From an uncultured Succinivibrionaceae bacterium (GTDB lineage Bacteria > Pseudomonadota > Gammaproteobacteria > Enterobacterales > Succinivibrionaceae): a stretch of 41,092 nt of DNA. The stretch lies in assembly GCA_944389865.1 (NCBI GenBank), contig CALXNX010000017.1:1-41092 (forward strand), read 5' to 3'. Positions 7,596-16,306 of the stretch are shown here, one piece after another. The position numbers were made by a program, and so were the translations under genes. The first letter of the stretch is position 1; the number at the start of each line of letters is the position of its first letter. A model generated the notes under the pieces. The model saw nothing but the letters and a program-made list of their open reading frames with translations. It ran no database searches and was not told the origin of the DNA.

Positions 7596-8546
7596 ATGCG
7601 CGAATTTATCACCTTCATGCTGCGGCGCGTCAAGCGCGATGAATTGTTCTTGGAAGCAGCGTCCTTGTCCTTTACCACCATTCTGGCGCTGATCCCGGCT
7701 TTAACCGTCATCGTTTCCATCTTTACCATGGCTCCGGCTTTTGAGCCTTTAAAGGACTCGCTTCTGGATTTTGCCAGCAAAAACTTCATGCCGGTATTTG
7801 CCGAGGCCATCACTGAAAACGTGGGCCAGTTCGTGACGCACGCAGGCTCAATGACCGTTACCGGCTCCTTAATGCTGATTGCCGTGTCGCTTTTGCTGGT
7901 GCGGGCGGTAGATAAGTCTTTAAACCGCATCTGGCGCGGCGGCAGGCGCCGTTTGGCCATGACGACGGCAATTTACTGGACTATGCTGACCATGGGGCCT
8001 TTAGCGGTATCGCTGCTGCTGTGGCTGACCTCGCGCATTATTACGCTGTCCATCTTTGGAGCCGATTTGAGCTTTGCGCAGCAGCTCATCTATTTCATTA
8101 CCCCGATTTTAATTGAGATCGGCTTAGTCACGGTGGTCTTTCTGGCCGTCCCCGTCGCGCCGGTCAAGATCCGCGATGCGCTCTTAGGGGCATTCGTGGT
8201 GACCTTTCTCTTTGAGGCAGCCAAGCGCATCTTTGCCGCCTTTATCTTAAACTTTACCGATTATCAGGCCATTTACGGCGCGCTGGCGGCTCTGCCGGTT
8301 TTGATGATCTGGATCAATATCAACTGGTTCATCATCCTCCTGGGCGCTGAATTTACCGCCTCCTTAGGCATTGTCCGGCAGGGCAGCACTGCTATGCCGC
8401 TGCTTTTGGTCAAATGCGCCGAACTTACCGGTCAGACCATGGGCAATGAGCAGCTTAAAAAGTCTCAGCCCAAGATCCGCATCAAGGTAAGCAGCCGGCC
8501 GTATTATCAGGATGAGAAGCCGCAGGAGACAGGGCGGCGGGCTTAA
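7596..8546 (+). CDS. yihY: YihY/BrkB-family inner membrane protein
   Basis: Polytopic membrane protein of the YihY (UPF0761) family, once called RNase BN by mistake; its molecular role is not settled. The family pattern is clear: LFLEAASLSFTTILALIPALTVI near the start, then DKSLNRIWRGGRRR, a second long hydrophobic segment, PVAPVKIRDALLGAFV, FEAAKRIFAAFI, and LIWINI-WFIILLGAEFTASLG at the end. About six transmembrane segments can be traced. The C-terminal 45 residues are polar and not conserved. AGGAG stands four bases before ATG 7596. It follows glnA in the same direction, separated by the terminator. Confidence 0.9.
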   Translation: MREFITFMLRRVKRDELFLEAASLSFTTILALIPALTVIVSIFTMAPAFEPLKDSLLDFASKNFMPVFAEAITENVGQFVTHAGSMTVTGSLMLIAVSLLLVRAVDKSLNRIWRGGRRRLAMTTAIYWTMLTMGPLAVSLLLWLTSRIITLSIFGADLSFAQQLIYFITPILIEIGLVTVVFLAVPVAPVKIRDALLGAFVVTFLFEAAKRIFAAFILNFTDYQAIYGALAALPVLMIWININWFIILLGAEFTASLGIVRQGSTAMPLLLVKCAELTGQTMGNEQLKKSQPKIRIKVSSRPYYQDEKPQETGRRA

Positions 8547-8720
8547 ATATCCGCATTAAAAGTGCGCAGTGCTGCAGGGGCGAAGCGGCATCGACGGCGG
8601 GGTGTTTAGGGGCAAGTGAATGGGTCATTGGGGCGGATGTAAAACTTTTGTAAAAAATTTATTTGCGCTAAGTGTGCGCTAATTTTGGCCCCGTAAACTG
8701 TCATCATCAAAGCAAGGAAC

Positions 8721-8739
8721 TCCGGGGACGGGCCCCGGA
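8721..8739 (+). other. GC-rich hairpin in the ygiW-type gene leader
   Basis: TCCGGGG-ACGGG-CCCCGGA is a 7-bp GC-rich stem about 30 bases before the start codon. There is no U-tract, so it is more likely an mRNA-stabilising or regulatory 5' hairpin than a terminator. The preceding 170 bases hold no gene. Confidence 0.4.
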
Positions 8740-8769
8740 AACTAAATTGAAACATGCGAGGATTTGATT

Positions 8770-9153
8770 ATGAAGAAGTTAGCCTTATTAGCCGCTGTCG
8801 CTGCCCTGACCTCCACTGCCGTGCTGGCCGCTCCGCAGGGCTTTAACAACGCGCCGGTCCCCGGCGGGCCGCAGGGCTTTAACAATACCGCCCCCAACAC
8901 CGTAGAAGGCGTTAAGAGCAGCGCTTACGATGATCAGATTGTGACGCTGCAGGGCCGTCTGACCAACTACTTAGGCAAGGATCATTACGAGTTCACCGAT
9001 GATACCGGCACCATTGAAGTAGAGCTTGACGATGATTACGACTGGAGCCAGATCGCTAAAGATCAGTTAATTCAGATCGTAGGCGAGGTGGATAAGGATC
9101 TGTTAAGCATCAGCATCGACGTCGAGCGCGCGATTCCCGTGCAGCAGCAGTAG
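8770..9153 (+). CDS. YgiW/YdeI-family periplasmic OB-fold stress protein
   Basis: Small secreted protein of the bacterial OB-fold (BOF) family, whose E. coli members YgiW and YdeI are linked to peroxide, acid and antimicrobial-peptide tolerance. Residues 1-21 are a classic Sec signal peptide (MKKLALLAAVAALTSTAVLA), cut before APQ. A short linker carries two copies of PQGFNN. The OB fold follows: VEGVKSSAYDDQIVTLQGRL, the family hallmark DDTGTIEVELDDD and GEVDKDLLSISIDVERA. The start is ATG 8770, which has GAGGA seven bases upstream; an in-frame TTG at 8764 is less likely. It is expressed alone, with its own long leader and a terminator. Confidence 0.88.
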   Translation: MKKLALLAAVAALTSTAVLAAPQGFNNAPVPGGPQGFNNTAPNTVEGVKSSAYDDQIVTLQGRLTNYLGKDHYEFTDDTGTIEVELDDDYDWSQIAKDQLIQIVGEVDKDLLSISIDVERAIPVQQQ

Positions 9154-9191
9154 TAAAAGCTGCAGCTGACAGTCAGGCATATCGTTCCTTT

Positions 9192-9224
9192 CAGCCTCTG
9201 CCGCGTGCAGGGGCTGTTCTATTT
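9192..9224 (+). terminator. Rho-independent terminator after the ygiW-type gene
   Basis: CAGCCTCTGC and GCAGGGGCTG form a 10-bp stem with one G-T pair and a 5-base loop, followed by TTCTATTT. It overlaps the end of the converging LysR gene by a few bases. Confidence 0.7.
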
Positions 9225-10124
9225 AACCGAGAGCTTCAGGCGCGGGACGTAAAAATCCTGCATGCGCTGCTTTAAATAGGTAAAGGGCGCAGAGCCCTCC
9301 AGCCCGTCCTTCCAAATCAGCGACATAGTGGCATCGGGGAAATCCAGTCTGCTGTCATCTAAAAAGGTCAGCAGGCCGAAAAAGTCATGCTCGGTGGCAA
9401 TCAGGATCTCCGGAACCACGGCAAAGCCCACTCCGCAGGCCACCAGCGACAGCGCATAGTAGAAATTATCCACCTCCCAATTGAGCGGCGATAAGGTGAT
9501 GCCTTTGTGGTTGGCGCTGAGATTGGAGCAGATCACGATCTGCCGATGCTGCGCCAGATCGTGGCGGGTAAGGCCGGTGCGGTGGGCGAGCGGATGATCG
9601 TTGGCGACGATCACGCGGTTGACCACCGTGCCTAAGGTTAGACAGGCGTAGGGCAGGGCGTCGTTATGGTTGAAGTAGAGGGCGGCGTCTAAGCTGAAGT
9701 CCTGCATGAACTCCTTAACATCGAAGGAGGAGATGGGCGAGAGGCGCAGCTGCAGGGCGGGAAATTCCTGGGCAAAATCGCGCAGGATGGCAAAGAGCTC
9801 TTTGTTATAGATGGAAAAATCTATACCCAAATGCAGGCTCGGGCGATCAGTGCCGTAAAGGGCGCGGGCGCGCTGGGACAGGAGCGCATGATCCTGCAGC
9901 AGCTTTTCCATCTGCGGCAGCAGCAGCTCTCCCTGCGCGGTTAGCTGCAGTTTATGGCCGCGCCTGAAGAGAGGATAGCCCAAATCGATCTCGACATCAT
10001 GGACGGCGGCGGAGATCGCCGACTGCGCCCGGTGCAGCTCCCGGGCGGCTTGGGAAAAGGAGCCGCAGCGTGCGGCGGCAAGTACCGCCTGCAGCTGGGC
10101 CGGTTTCAATAACAGATCATCCAT
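9219..10124 (-). CDS. LysR-family transcriptional regulator
   Basis: Typical LysR regulator of 301 residues: winged helix-turn-helix at about 8-66 (LAAARCGSFSQAARELHRAQSAISAAVHDVE, shown here as the fold rather than a site) and a periplasmic-binding-protein-like effector domain from about 90. The ligand cannot be read. It is the second gene of a pair: its SD (AAGGAGGG) overlaps the stop of the MFS gene 15 bp upstream, so the two are surely co-transcribed, and it probably controls that transporter through the inverted repeat near 11367-11385. Confidence 0.88.
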   Translation of the reverse strand: MDDLLLKPAQLQAVLAAARCGSFSQAARELHRAQSAISAAVHDVEIDLGYPLFRRGHKLQLTAQGELLLPQMEKLLQDHALLSQRARALYGTDRPSLHLGIDFSIYNKELFAILRDFAQEFPALQLRLSPISSFDVKEFMQDFSLDAALYFNHNDALPYACLTLGTVVNRVIVANDHPLAHRTGLTRHDLAQHRQIVICSNLSANHKGITLSPLNWEVDNFYYALSLVACGVGFAVVPEILIATEHDFFGLLTFLDDSRLDFPDATMSLIWKDGLEGSAPFTYLKQRMQDFYVPRLKLSVK

Positions 10125-10139
10125 GTCTCAAATCCCTCC

Positions 10140-11297
10140 TTAACTGAAGGCGCGGCGCTTGACGCTGACCAGAGCGCTTAATCCCAGGACTGCGCAGCCT
10201 AAGGCGCAGAAAGCCCCGTTGAGCGTTAAATGCTCTGCCAAATAGCCGATCAAAGCCGGGCCGATGATCAGCGCGCCGTAGCCGCAGGTGGACACCGCGG
10301 AGATGGCAGCGAGCACCGGCATGGAGCGCTGTCTTCCGGACAGAGAGATGCAGATGGGCATGATGTTGGCAATCGATATCCCCAGCACCATAAAGCAGGC
10401 GTAGATCGCCGGCAGACTGTGCACCCAGAAAAGCCCGATTAACGCTAAAGCGCAGCACAGGACGCTGACGGAGAGCACTTTAAAGGTGCCGAAGCGCTGC
10501 AGCGCATAGCTGCCGGCAAAGCGCGCGCCCGCCATGGCCGTGATCAGGATGATGTAGCCGGAGCTGGCCAGCGCCAGTTCAATATCGGTTTTCTGCAGCA
10601 GCAGGAGCGCCGACCAGTCGAGCATGCCGCCTTCGACCATGTAAATAAGGCTTGAGACCAGGGCAAAGAGCAGCACCACCCCGCGCGGCAGAGCGTATGA
10701 GCTGTCCGTACTGCCGCTGTAGGCCTGGGCGTCAAAGTCCATATGGCGCAGCGAGCTCAGCGTGCCTAAAGCCAAAATGGCCGTCGGCGCAAAGATGGCG
10801 GCGTATAACGAAAAGTCAAAGGTCAAAAGCAGCATGGCAAGGCACAGGGCGGCGATCTCTCCTGCCGAATAGCAGCCGTGCATCGAGGAGAGCAGCGTGC
10901 GTTTCCAGCGCTGTTCCAAATACGCGGCATAAATATTGCCGCCTACTTCCAAAATACCCAGCCCAAAGCCGAAGCTGAAAATGGCAGCAGCAGCCATGGG
11001 GCGCGAGGGCAGGGCGATGCATAAGGCCAGTCCTCCCAGTAAGAGCAGGGCGGCGGCCGTCAGCACTGCGCGCAGCGTGAGGCGGCGCAGCAGCGGTGTG
11101 ATGGCGGCCATGCCGACAATCGATCCGGTGCCCATTAAAAGAATGTAGTGCGAAAGCTCTGCGTGAGTTAAATTCAGCTCTGCCTTAACGTGAGGGGCTA
11201 ATGGAGCCCAGGCTGCGACTGCGAAGCCTGCCAGCGCAAAGACGGCGCGGGCGGAAAATACTGTTGCGGCAGGGCGATTAGCAATATTTGCAGACAT
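10140..11297 (-). CDS. MFS transporter (YbjJ-like)
   Basis: A 385-residue major facilitator protein with about twelve hydrophobic segments. The N-terminal half (FALAGFAVAAWAPLAPHVK, then HYILLMGTGSIVGMA and LLRRLTLRAVL) resembles the E. coli YbjJ/fucose-permease-like branch, and GSLHGCYSAG-like SSMHGCYSAGE follows TM4. The substrate is unknown. AGGAGG stands six bases before ATG 11297. It heads a two-gene unit with the LysR regulator and has a readable promoter at 11330-11357. Confidence 0.85.
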   Translation of the reverse strand: MSANIANRPAATVFSARAVFALAGFAVAAWAPLAPHVKAELNLTHAELSHYILLMGTGSIVGMAAITPLLRRLTLRAVLTAAALLLLGGLALCIALPSRPMAAAAIFSFGFGLGILEVGGNIYAAYLEQRWKRTLLSSMHGCYSAGEIAALCLAMLLLTFDFSLYAAIFAPTAILALGTLSSLRHMDFDAQAYSGSTDSSYALPRGVVLLFALVSSLIYMVEGGMLDWSALLLLQKTDIELALASSGYIILITAMAGARFAGSYALQRFGTFKVLSVSVLCCALALIGLFWVHSLPAIYACFMVLGISIANIMPICISLSGRQRSMPVLAAISAVSTCGYGALIIGPALIGYLAEHLTLNGAFCALGCAVLGLSALVSVKRRAFS

Positions 11298-11329
11298 AAC
11301 TAACCTCCTGTTTTTGTGTCAGTATCTGT

Positions 11330-11357
11330 ATTATCCATCAGATTTTGCGCCGCTCAA
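11330..11357 (-). promoter_or_regulatory. Sigma-70 promoter of the MFS-LysR unit
   Basis: On the minus strand TTGAGC (11357-11352), a 16-bp spacer and GATAAT (11335-11330) give a good sigma-70 promoter about 33 bp before the MFS start. Confidence 0.6.
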
Positions 11358-11366
11358 AGTTGGAAA

Positions 11367-11385
11367 CTATCAGAAAAAGCGATAG
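11367..11385. promoter_or_regulatory. Inverted repeat, candidate LysR operator
   Basis: CTATC-N9-GATAG, with an ATC/GAT core, lies just upstream of the -35 of the MFS promoter, the usual activator position for LysR proteins. Confidence 0.4.
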
Positions 11386-11497
11386 ACGGACGTCAGTCAT
11401 GAGTTAACGCCTGCATAAAAACAGGCGCAGCGCCGCCTTTTTGCTTACAATATGGTACGGAAAAGGCGCGGCTGCGCCGAGGTTTGAGGAAAATAAG

Positions 11498-12115
11498 ATG
11501 CTGTTTTTCATCGCAGATCCGCATTTTGGTCATCAGAATATCATCCGCTACTGCCAAAGGCCGTTTGCCGATGCCGCCGAAATGGATCGGTGCCTGACCG
11601 CCAACTGGAACGCCAGGGTCGGGGCTGACGATGATATCTACATCCTGGGCGACTTCAGCTTAAAGCATGCCCCTGAGGCCCTGGATTATTACCGCGCTTT
11701 AAATGGGCGCAAGCATCTGATTGTCGGCAATCATGATCTCTACTTAAAGGAAAACCGCAAAGTCTTTGAGCGCGAGCTCTGTGAAATCTGCGACTATAAG
11801 GAGCTGCACGCAGAGAGCGGTCATACCTACATCCTGATGCACTATCCGCTGATGTTCTGGAACGGCAGCACGGATGACAAGGTTATTCATTTATACGGCC
11901 ACATTCACAATAACGCCTACTGCAATGAGCAGACCGGAGCGCTGCGCAATGCGCTGAATGTGGGCTGCGATCTGTACGCTTACGCGCCGCTGTCTGAAGA
12001 TGAGGTCTTAGCTGCAGTAGCTGAGCATAACCGCGCTTTAACGCACAGCATTAACGGCGATGCTCCGGCGGACAGCCCCTTAAAGCGCAGCGTCACGCAG
12101 GCCCGGGAGTTTTAA
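11498..12115 (+). CDS. Small metallophosphoesterase
   Basis: Calcineurin-like phosphoesterase of 205 residues. All metal-binding motifs are visible in order: FIADPHFGH (near residue 5), ILGDFSL, VGNHDLY, LMHYPLMFW and LYGHIHNN. The DPHFGHxNII start is typical of a family of small phage- and bacteria-encoded phosphoesterases whose substrate is not defined. The start is ATG 11498, preceded by GAGGAAAATAAG, not an upstream in-frame ATG at 11441. It converges on the asmA-type gene, with the two stop codons overlapping by four bases. Confidence 0.85.
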   Translation: MLFFIADPHFGHQNIIRYCQRPFADAAEMDRCLTANWNARVGADDDIYILGDFSLKHAPEALDYYRALNGRKHLIVGNHDLYLKENRKVFERELCEICDYKELHAESGHTYILMHYPLMFWNGSTDDKVIHLYGHIHNNAYCNEQTGALRNALNVGCDLYAYAPLSEDEVLAAVAEHNRALTHSINGDAPADSPLKRSVTQAREF

Positions 12116-14187
12116 CGCTCAGATGCTGCCGGCTGCTGCGGCTTGGGTTCCTGCCCCTGTGCTGCAGGGAGATTTAAGAGCAGGCCCGGGCGCGGTTCGC
12201 CGCGCTTGACTGCCTGCAGCACGATCTGGGGATCGCTTAAGGGTCCGCTGACCTTAACTTCAGTGATGGAATCGCCCGGCAGCGAGGTAAAGACTGCTGC
12301 ACCGTCAAGCTTTCGCTCTGTAAGCCCCGCTGTTGCTGCGGCCGTTAATTCCGAGGCCGGAGTGCGGGCGGATGCTTTTAGGTTCAGCACGCTGTTCTCT
12401 ACTGTGCCGTCTGCTTTGAGCTGGTAGATGCCGGTATCAGCTGCCTGCAGCGCAGCCATTAAGGACGGCAGATCAGTTGTCTGCGTTTTCAGCTCCCCGC
12501 CGTTAATAAGATCAAGGCCTAATGCGGAGATCAGAATTTCATCGGCAGAAAGGCGCACGCTGCCGCTCAGCTTACGCGGGAAGGCCTTTAAATCCATGGG
12601 GCCCGGAGCGCGCAGATCAGCCTGCAGTGATAAGCGTCCCTGCAGCAGATGCGGAATTAAAGAGCAGTTGAGATCATCGAGGGCCAGCTGCGGGGCATTG
12701 AGGATCAAGTAGCTGGGGGCCTGATTAAATGACAAGGCTCCGGCCAGGGAGAGCGCGGAGGAGCGCAGTTTAAGCTCTGGAATGGAAAAAGAGATTAGAT
12801 CCGGCGTGATGGCGGTCAGCCCCATGATGTGAGGCACTAAGAGATCGGCGTAGAGCAGATTATGGGCGCTGAGACTGAGAAGGCCGGCCTGCTGCCCGGT
12901 CAGCTGTCCGTCTTCCCAGTGCAGGGCGGCCACCTGCAGATCAAGGCTTTCAATAGACAGCGGCAGCGTCGGGATAAAGGATAAGAATTTAAGTCCGCTG
13001 ACTTTGCCGTTAATTAAAGTAACAGCGTTATGGGCTGCAAAGTCTGAGACCGCCTGCGTCAGGTTCCGATGCAGCTCTAAGGTGAGGCTGCTGAGCTTGG
13101 CATCACGCACAGTGAGCTCATGGGAGGCTGGGGCATAAGTGAAATCAAGATCGGCCGTACCCTCCAGGATCTGTCCTTTAATCTCAGCCGTAAAGTCGCC
13201 TGCCGCGCTCAGCGCGCCCTTTAATACCGGATCTTCCATGGTCAGCTGTAAGCCCGGATAAGCGAGCGCAGCTGCCTGCAGCTCAAAATTCGCGCTCAGA
13301 TTATGGTCTTTATATAACAGTGAGTTAAAGGAGCCGGAGAGCTCAGTGAAATTAAAGCCGGCAGCATTTTCGGCATAAATGCCGCTTAAGAAGCCCGATG
13401 CGAGCTTAAGATCAAAGGGCAGGGCCGGCTGACCCGGGCGCAGCACTAAACGGGCGGCGCTGGCCTGCTTTGCCGCTAAACAATTGTTATGCGGATTAAA
13501 TTCGGCGTCCTGCAGCGTCACCGATCCTCCTAAGGTTTCCGCCTGCAGCTCTGGGATTTCAAGCACCTCCCCCCGCGGGGTAAAGGAGAGCTGCAGGGCT
13601 TTGCAGGGCAGAGTGCCGGAGAGCACGGCATCGGTCAGCTGCGCATGTCCTGAGGCAAAGGTTACTGTGCCCTCGGGCGTGAGTGCCGCGTTATAGAGGC
13701 GCACCTTTGCATCACGGGCGGTAAGCTCGCGTCCTGCCAGCGGAATGGAGTTTAAACGCAGCAGATCAGCCGTGATCGCAGGCAGCTGACTGTGAGCGCC
13801 TGCAGCCAAATGCGCTTTTAATTTTTCCGGGGTGAAATCCGCGTCTTTAATATAGAGATCGTAAAAGTGCAGCCGCTGGTCAAAGAGCAGATCAGGAAGG
13901 CTGTATTCCGCGTAGATTTCTCCGGCCTGCAGATCGCCCAGCTTCACCTGCTGCAGCCGGATGACCTGCGGATAGAGCGGGCTGAACTCAGCGCTCTCAA
14001 TAGTGACGGGGCTGCCGGTGCGGGCGCTGATAAGCCGGGCTAAAGGCTCCTTAACGGCATCGCCGTTGATAAACAGCAGCGCAGCGGCAAGTGTGAGCGT
14101 TATGAGCGCCGCCAGCACCCACAGGACGCGCTTAAAGATGCGCTGCGCGCGGCTTTCTTTAACTCTGACTACCCGTCTGAAGGCCAT
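12112..14187 (-). CDS. AsmA-family protein
   Basis: Envelope protein of the AsmA superfamily, linked to lipid transport and outer-membrane homeostasis. Residues 17-41 form a single N-terminal membrane anchor, followed by the signature region VKEPLARLISARTGSPVTIE and a long beta-rich periplasmic part. The C-terminal AsmA repeat region is visible as LSGSVRLSADEILISALGLDLING, and the tail is rich in Pro, Gln and Glu. At 691 residues it is larger than E. coli AsmA (617). Its ATG overlaps the recG stop region (TGAAATG, 1-bp gap), so it is the last gene of the MFS-recG-asmA operon. The exact orthologue within the superfamily is not certain. Confidence 0.82.
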   Translation of the reverse strand: MAFRRVVRVKESRAQRIFKRVLWVLAALITLTLAAALLFINGDAVKEPLARLISARTGSPVTIESAEFSPLYPQVIRLQQVKLGDLQAGEIYAEYSLPDLLFDQRLHFYDLYIKDADFTPEKLKAHLAAGAHSQLPAITADLLRLNSIPLAGRELTARDAKVRLYNAALTPEGTVTFASGHAQLTDAVLSGTLPCKALQLSFTPRGEVLEIPELQAETLGGSVTLQDAEFNPHNNCLAAKQASAARLVLRPGQPALPFDLKLASGFLSGIYAENAAGFNFTELSGSFNSLLYKDHNLSANFELQAAALAYPGLQLTMEDPVLKGALSAAGDFTAEIKGQILEGTADLDFTYAPASHELTVRDAKLSSLTLELHRNLTQAVSDFAAHNAVTLINGKVSGLKFLSFIPTLPLSIESLDLQVAALHWEDGQLTGQQAGLLSLSAHNLLYADLLVPHIMGLTAITPDLISFSIPELKLRSSALSLAGALSFNQAPSYLILNAPQLALDDLNCSLIPHLLQGRLSLQADLRAPGPMDLKAFPRKLSGSVRLSADEILISALGLDLINGGELKTQTTDLPSLMAALQAADTGIYQLKADGTVENSVLNLKASARTPASELTAAATAGLTERKLDGAAVFTSLPGDSITEVKVSGPLSDPQIVLQAVKRGEPRPGLLLNLPAAQGQEPKPQQPAASER

Positions 14188-14188
14188 T

Positions 14189-16306
14189 TCAGCTTCCCTG
14201 ATCTTCCTGATCTAAATACTGCGGGAACCAGCGGGCGATGAGATCGGCCGCCAAATCCGGATGGTCCTGGGTAATGGCCGCGGCAATGCGGCGGGCATCT
14301 TCGGTCAAATGCAGATCGCGCGCCGGATCGGCCAGCCGGAAGATGTCAAAGCCCGCCTGCTTAGTGCCCACCACATCGCCGGGGCCGCGCAGACTGAGAT
14401 CCTGGGCGGCAATGGCAAAGCCGTCAGTGGTGGTGCGGATGATCTGCAGGCGCTGGGCGGCCAGATCAGTGACCTTATGCTCATCGTAAATGAGCAGGCA
14501 GTAGGACTGCTTCTGCCCGCGGCCGACGCGCCCGCGCAGCTGATGGAGCTGCGCCAGTCCCATGCGCTCGGCATTATCGATCACCATGATGGTGGCATTG
14601 GGCACATCGACGCCCACTTCAATTACCGTGGTGGCAATCAGCAGCTGAATTTTGCCGGAGGCAAAGTCCTCCATCACCTGATTTTTCTTTTCCTCGCTCA
14701 TCTGCCCGTGAATAAAGCCGATGCGGCACTGCGGCAGGCGTTCTGTGAGCTCGGTATAGATTTCCTTGACGGAGGTGGTCTCAAGCTCCTCGCTGTCCTC
14801 AATTAAAGGGCAGACCCAATAGGCCTGTACGCCGGAGGACAGATTGGCATTAAGTCTGGCAATGGCTTTGTCTTTGGCAGAGCGGCTGATCACTGCAGTG
14901 ATGATGGGGCTGCGCCCGGGCGGCATTTCGTCCAGCTGTGAGACGGCTAAATCTGAATATAAAGCCAGCTGCAGGGTGCGCGGGATCGGCGTGGCGCTTA
15001 AGGAGAGCAGATGCGGGGTATAGTCCTGAGGTCCTTTATTTAAAATGGCCTGGCGCTCGCGGGTGCCGAAGCGGTGCTGCTCGTCGATAATAACCAGCGC
15101 CAGATCTTCATAGACGACTTTATCCTGAAAGACCGCATGGGTGCCGATAATAAACTGCAGCGTGCCGTCGGCAATCTGCGCATAAATTCTGCGCCGCTCA
15201 GCGGCATTCAGACGGCTGCTTAAAAAGGCGCACTGTACCTCAAAAGGCGCGAGCAGCGCCGCGCATTTTTCATAATGCTGATGGGCCAGAATTTCAGTGG
15301 GGGCCAGAAGCACGGCCTGCCGTCCTGCTTTGACCGCATGCAGCGCGGTCATCACCGCCACCAGAGTCTTGCCGGAGCCTACATCGCCGTTGACGAGGCG
15401 CACCATCGGATGAGGGGAGTTCATGTCCTCGGCAATTTCCTCCATCACGCGCAGCTGCGCTCCGGTAGGCTTATAAGGGAGTGTGGCTAAAAACTTCTTC
15501 TGCAGGGACTCAGAGCAGTAAATAGGCTCGGCATTTTTAATCTGCTGCCGGGCCTTCACGGCGCGCATGGCGGCAAGATAGGCGGTAATTTCCTCCAGCG
15601 CAATGCGCTCAAACTGCGGCAGTTCGTGCGGCAGGGGCAGGGAGCCGTCCTCGCAGGGGGCCGGATAGTGACAGGTCAGCAGAGCTTCGGTCAGGGTGCA
15701 GCGCAGGTTTGCGGGCAAAAGTTCGGCCGGAATGAGCTCGGTTAAAGGCTGTGAGGTCATGATCCCTAAAGTCTCCTGCTCAATTCTGCCCATGATCTTC
15801 TGCGGCAGCTTTTCAGTTAAGTGATAAATCGGGCTTAAGGTCTTTTCGGTCGCGATCTTTTCGCCTGGCTTTAAAAAGGTCAGTTCCGGATGGCTCATGG
15901 TCATGCAGCGGCTGTATTCATTGTATTTGGGCGCGCCGAAGGCCGCTAAATGCTGCCCTGGCTTAAAGGCCATGGCAAATTTGGCGTGATAGTTGAAAAA
16001 CTGAAATTCAATCACCCCGGTATCATCCTGGGCGCGAATGACCAGGATGCGTCCGCGCTGCCCGCGAAAGGAGGTGCCGGTGACCACGACGCTCACCAGA
16101 CACTTAGGGGCGTCTGGGTCTGCATGCTCTGCAAGCTCAGCTGCAGTCTGCACCTTGGTTTTATCCAAATAGCGAAAGGGCAGATTGATTAAGAGATCGT
16201 AGAGGGAATTGAGCCCTAAGGCATGGAGCTTATCGGCATAGCTCTGCCCTACCCCTTTGATGACGTCAATGGGGACGCTGCGGTATTGGGCGTCAATCTT
16301 ATCCAT
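14189..16306 (-). CDS. recG: ATP-dependent DNA helicase RecG
   Basis: Double-stranded DNA translocase that reverses stalled forks and processes branched DNA. Order of parts: wedge/OB domain at about 50-180 (VVVTGTSFRGQRGRILVIRA-type strands), Walker A VNGDVGSGKTLVA, motif Ib LAPTEILAHQH, DEQH box IIDEQHRFGTRER, SATPIPRTL, then the helicase C part with IATTVIEVGVDVP and QLRGRVGRG, and the RecG TRG region GPGDVVGTKQAG. The start is ATG 16306 (MDKIDAQYRS, GGGGG ribosome site), giving 705 residues; an upstream extension of 18 residues has no support. The start overlaps the end of the MFS gene by eight bases, indicating translational coupling. Confidence 0.96.
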   Translation of the reverse strand: MDKIDAQYRSVPIDVIKGVGQSYADKLHALGLNSLYDLLINLPFRYLDKTKVQTAAELAEHADPDAPKCLVSVVVTGTSFRGQRGRILVIRAQDDTGVIEFQFFNYHAKFAMAFKPGQHLAAFGAPKYNEYSRCMTMSHPELTFLKPGEKIATEKTLSPIYHLTEKLPQKIMGRIEQETLGIMTSQPLTELIPAELLPANLRCTLTEALLTCHYPAPCEDGSLPLPHELPQFERIALEEITAYLAAMRAVKARQQIKNAEPIYCSESLQKKFLATLPYKPTGAQLRVMEEIAEDMNSPHPMVRLVNGDVGSGKTLVAVMTALHAVKAGRQAVLLAPTEILAHQHYEKCAALLAPFEVQCAFLSSRLNAAERRRIYAQIADGTLQFIIGTHAVFQDKVVYEDLALVIIDEQHRFGTRERQAILNKGPQDYTPHLLSLSATPIPRTLQLALYSDLAVSQLDEMPPGRSPIITAVISRSAKDKAIARLNANLSSGVQAYWVCPLIEDSEELETTSVKEIYTELTERLPQCRIGFIHGQMSEEKKNQVMEDFASGKIQLLIATTVIEVGVDVPNATIMVIDNAERMGLAQLHQLRGRVGRGQKQSYCLLIYDEHKVTDLAAQRLQIIRTTTDGFAIAAQDLSLRGPGDVVGTKQAGFDIFRLADPARDLHLTEDARRIAAAITQDHPDLAADLIARWFPQYLDQEDQGS

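Noticed and set aside
7556-7960. 134-residue minus-strand ORF opposite yihY
   Set aside because: Shadow of the well-supported yihY frame.
10230-10442. Overlapping ORFs inside the MFS gene
   Set aside because: Shadow frames of a GC-rich membrane protein gene.
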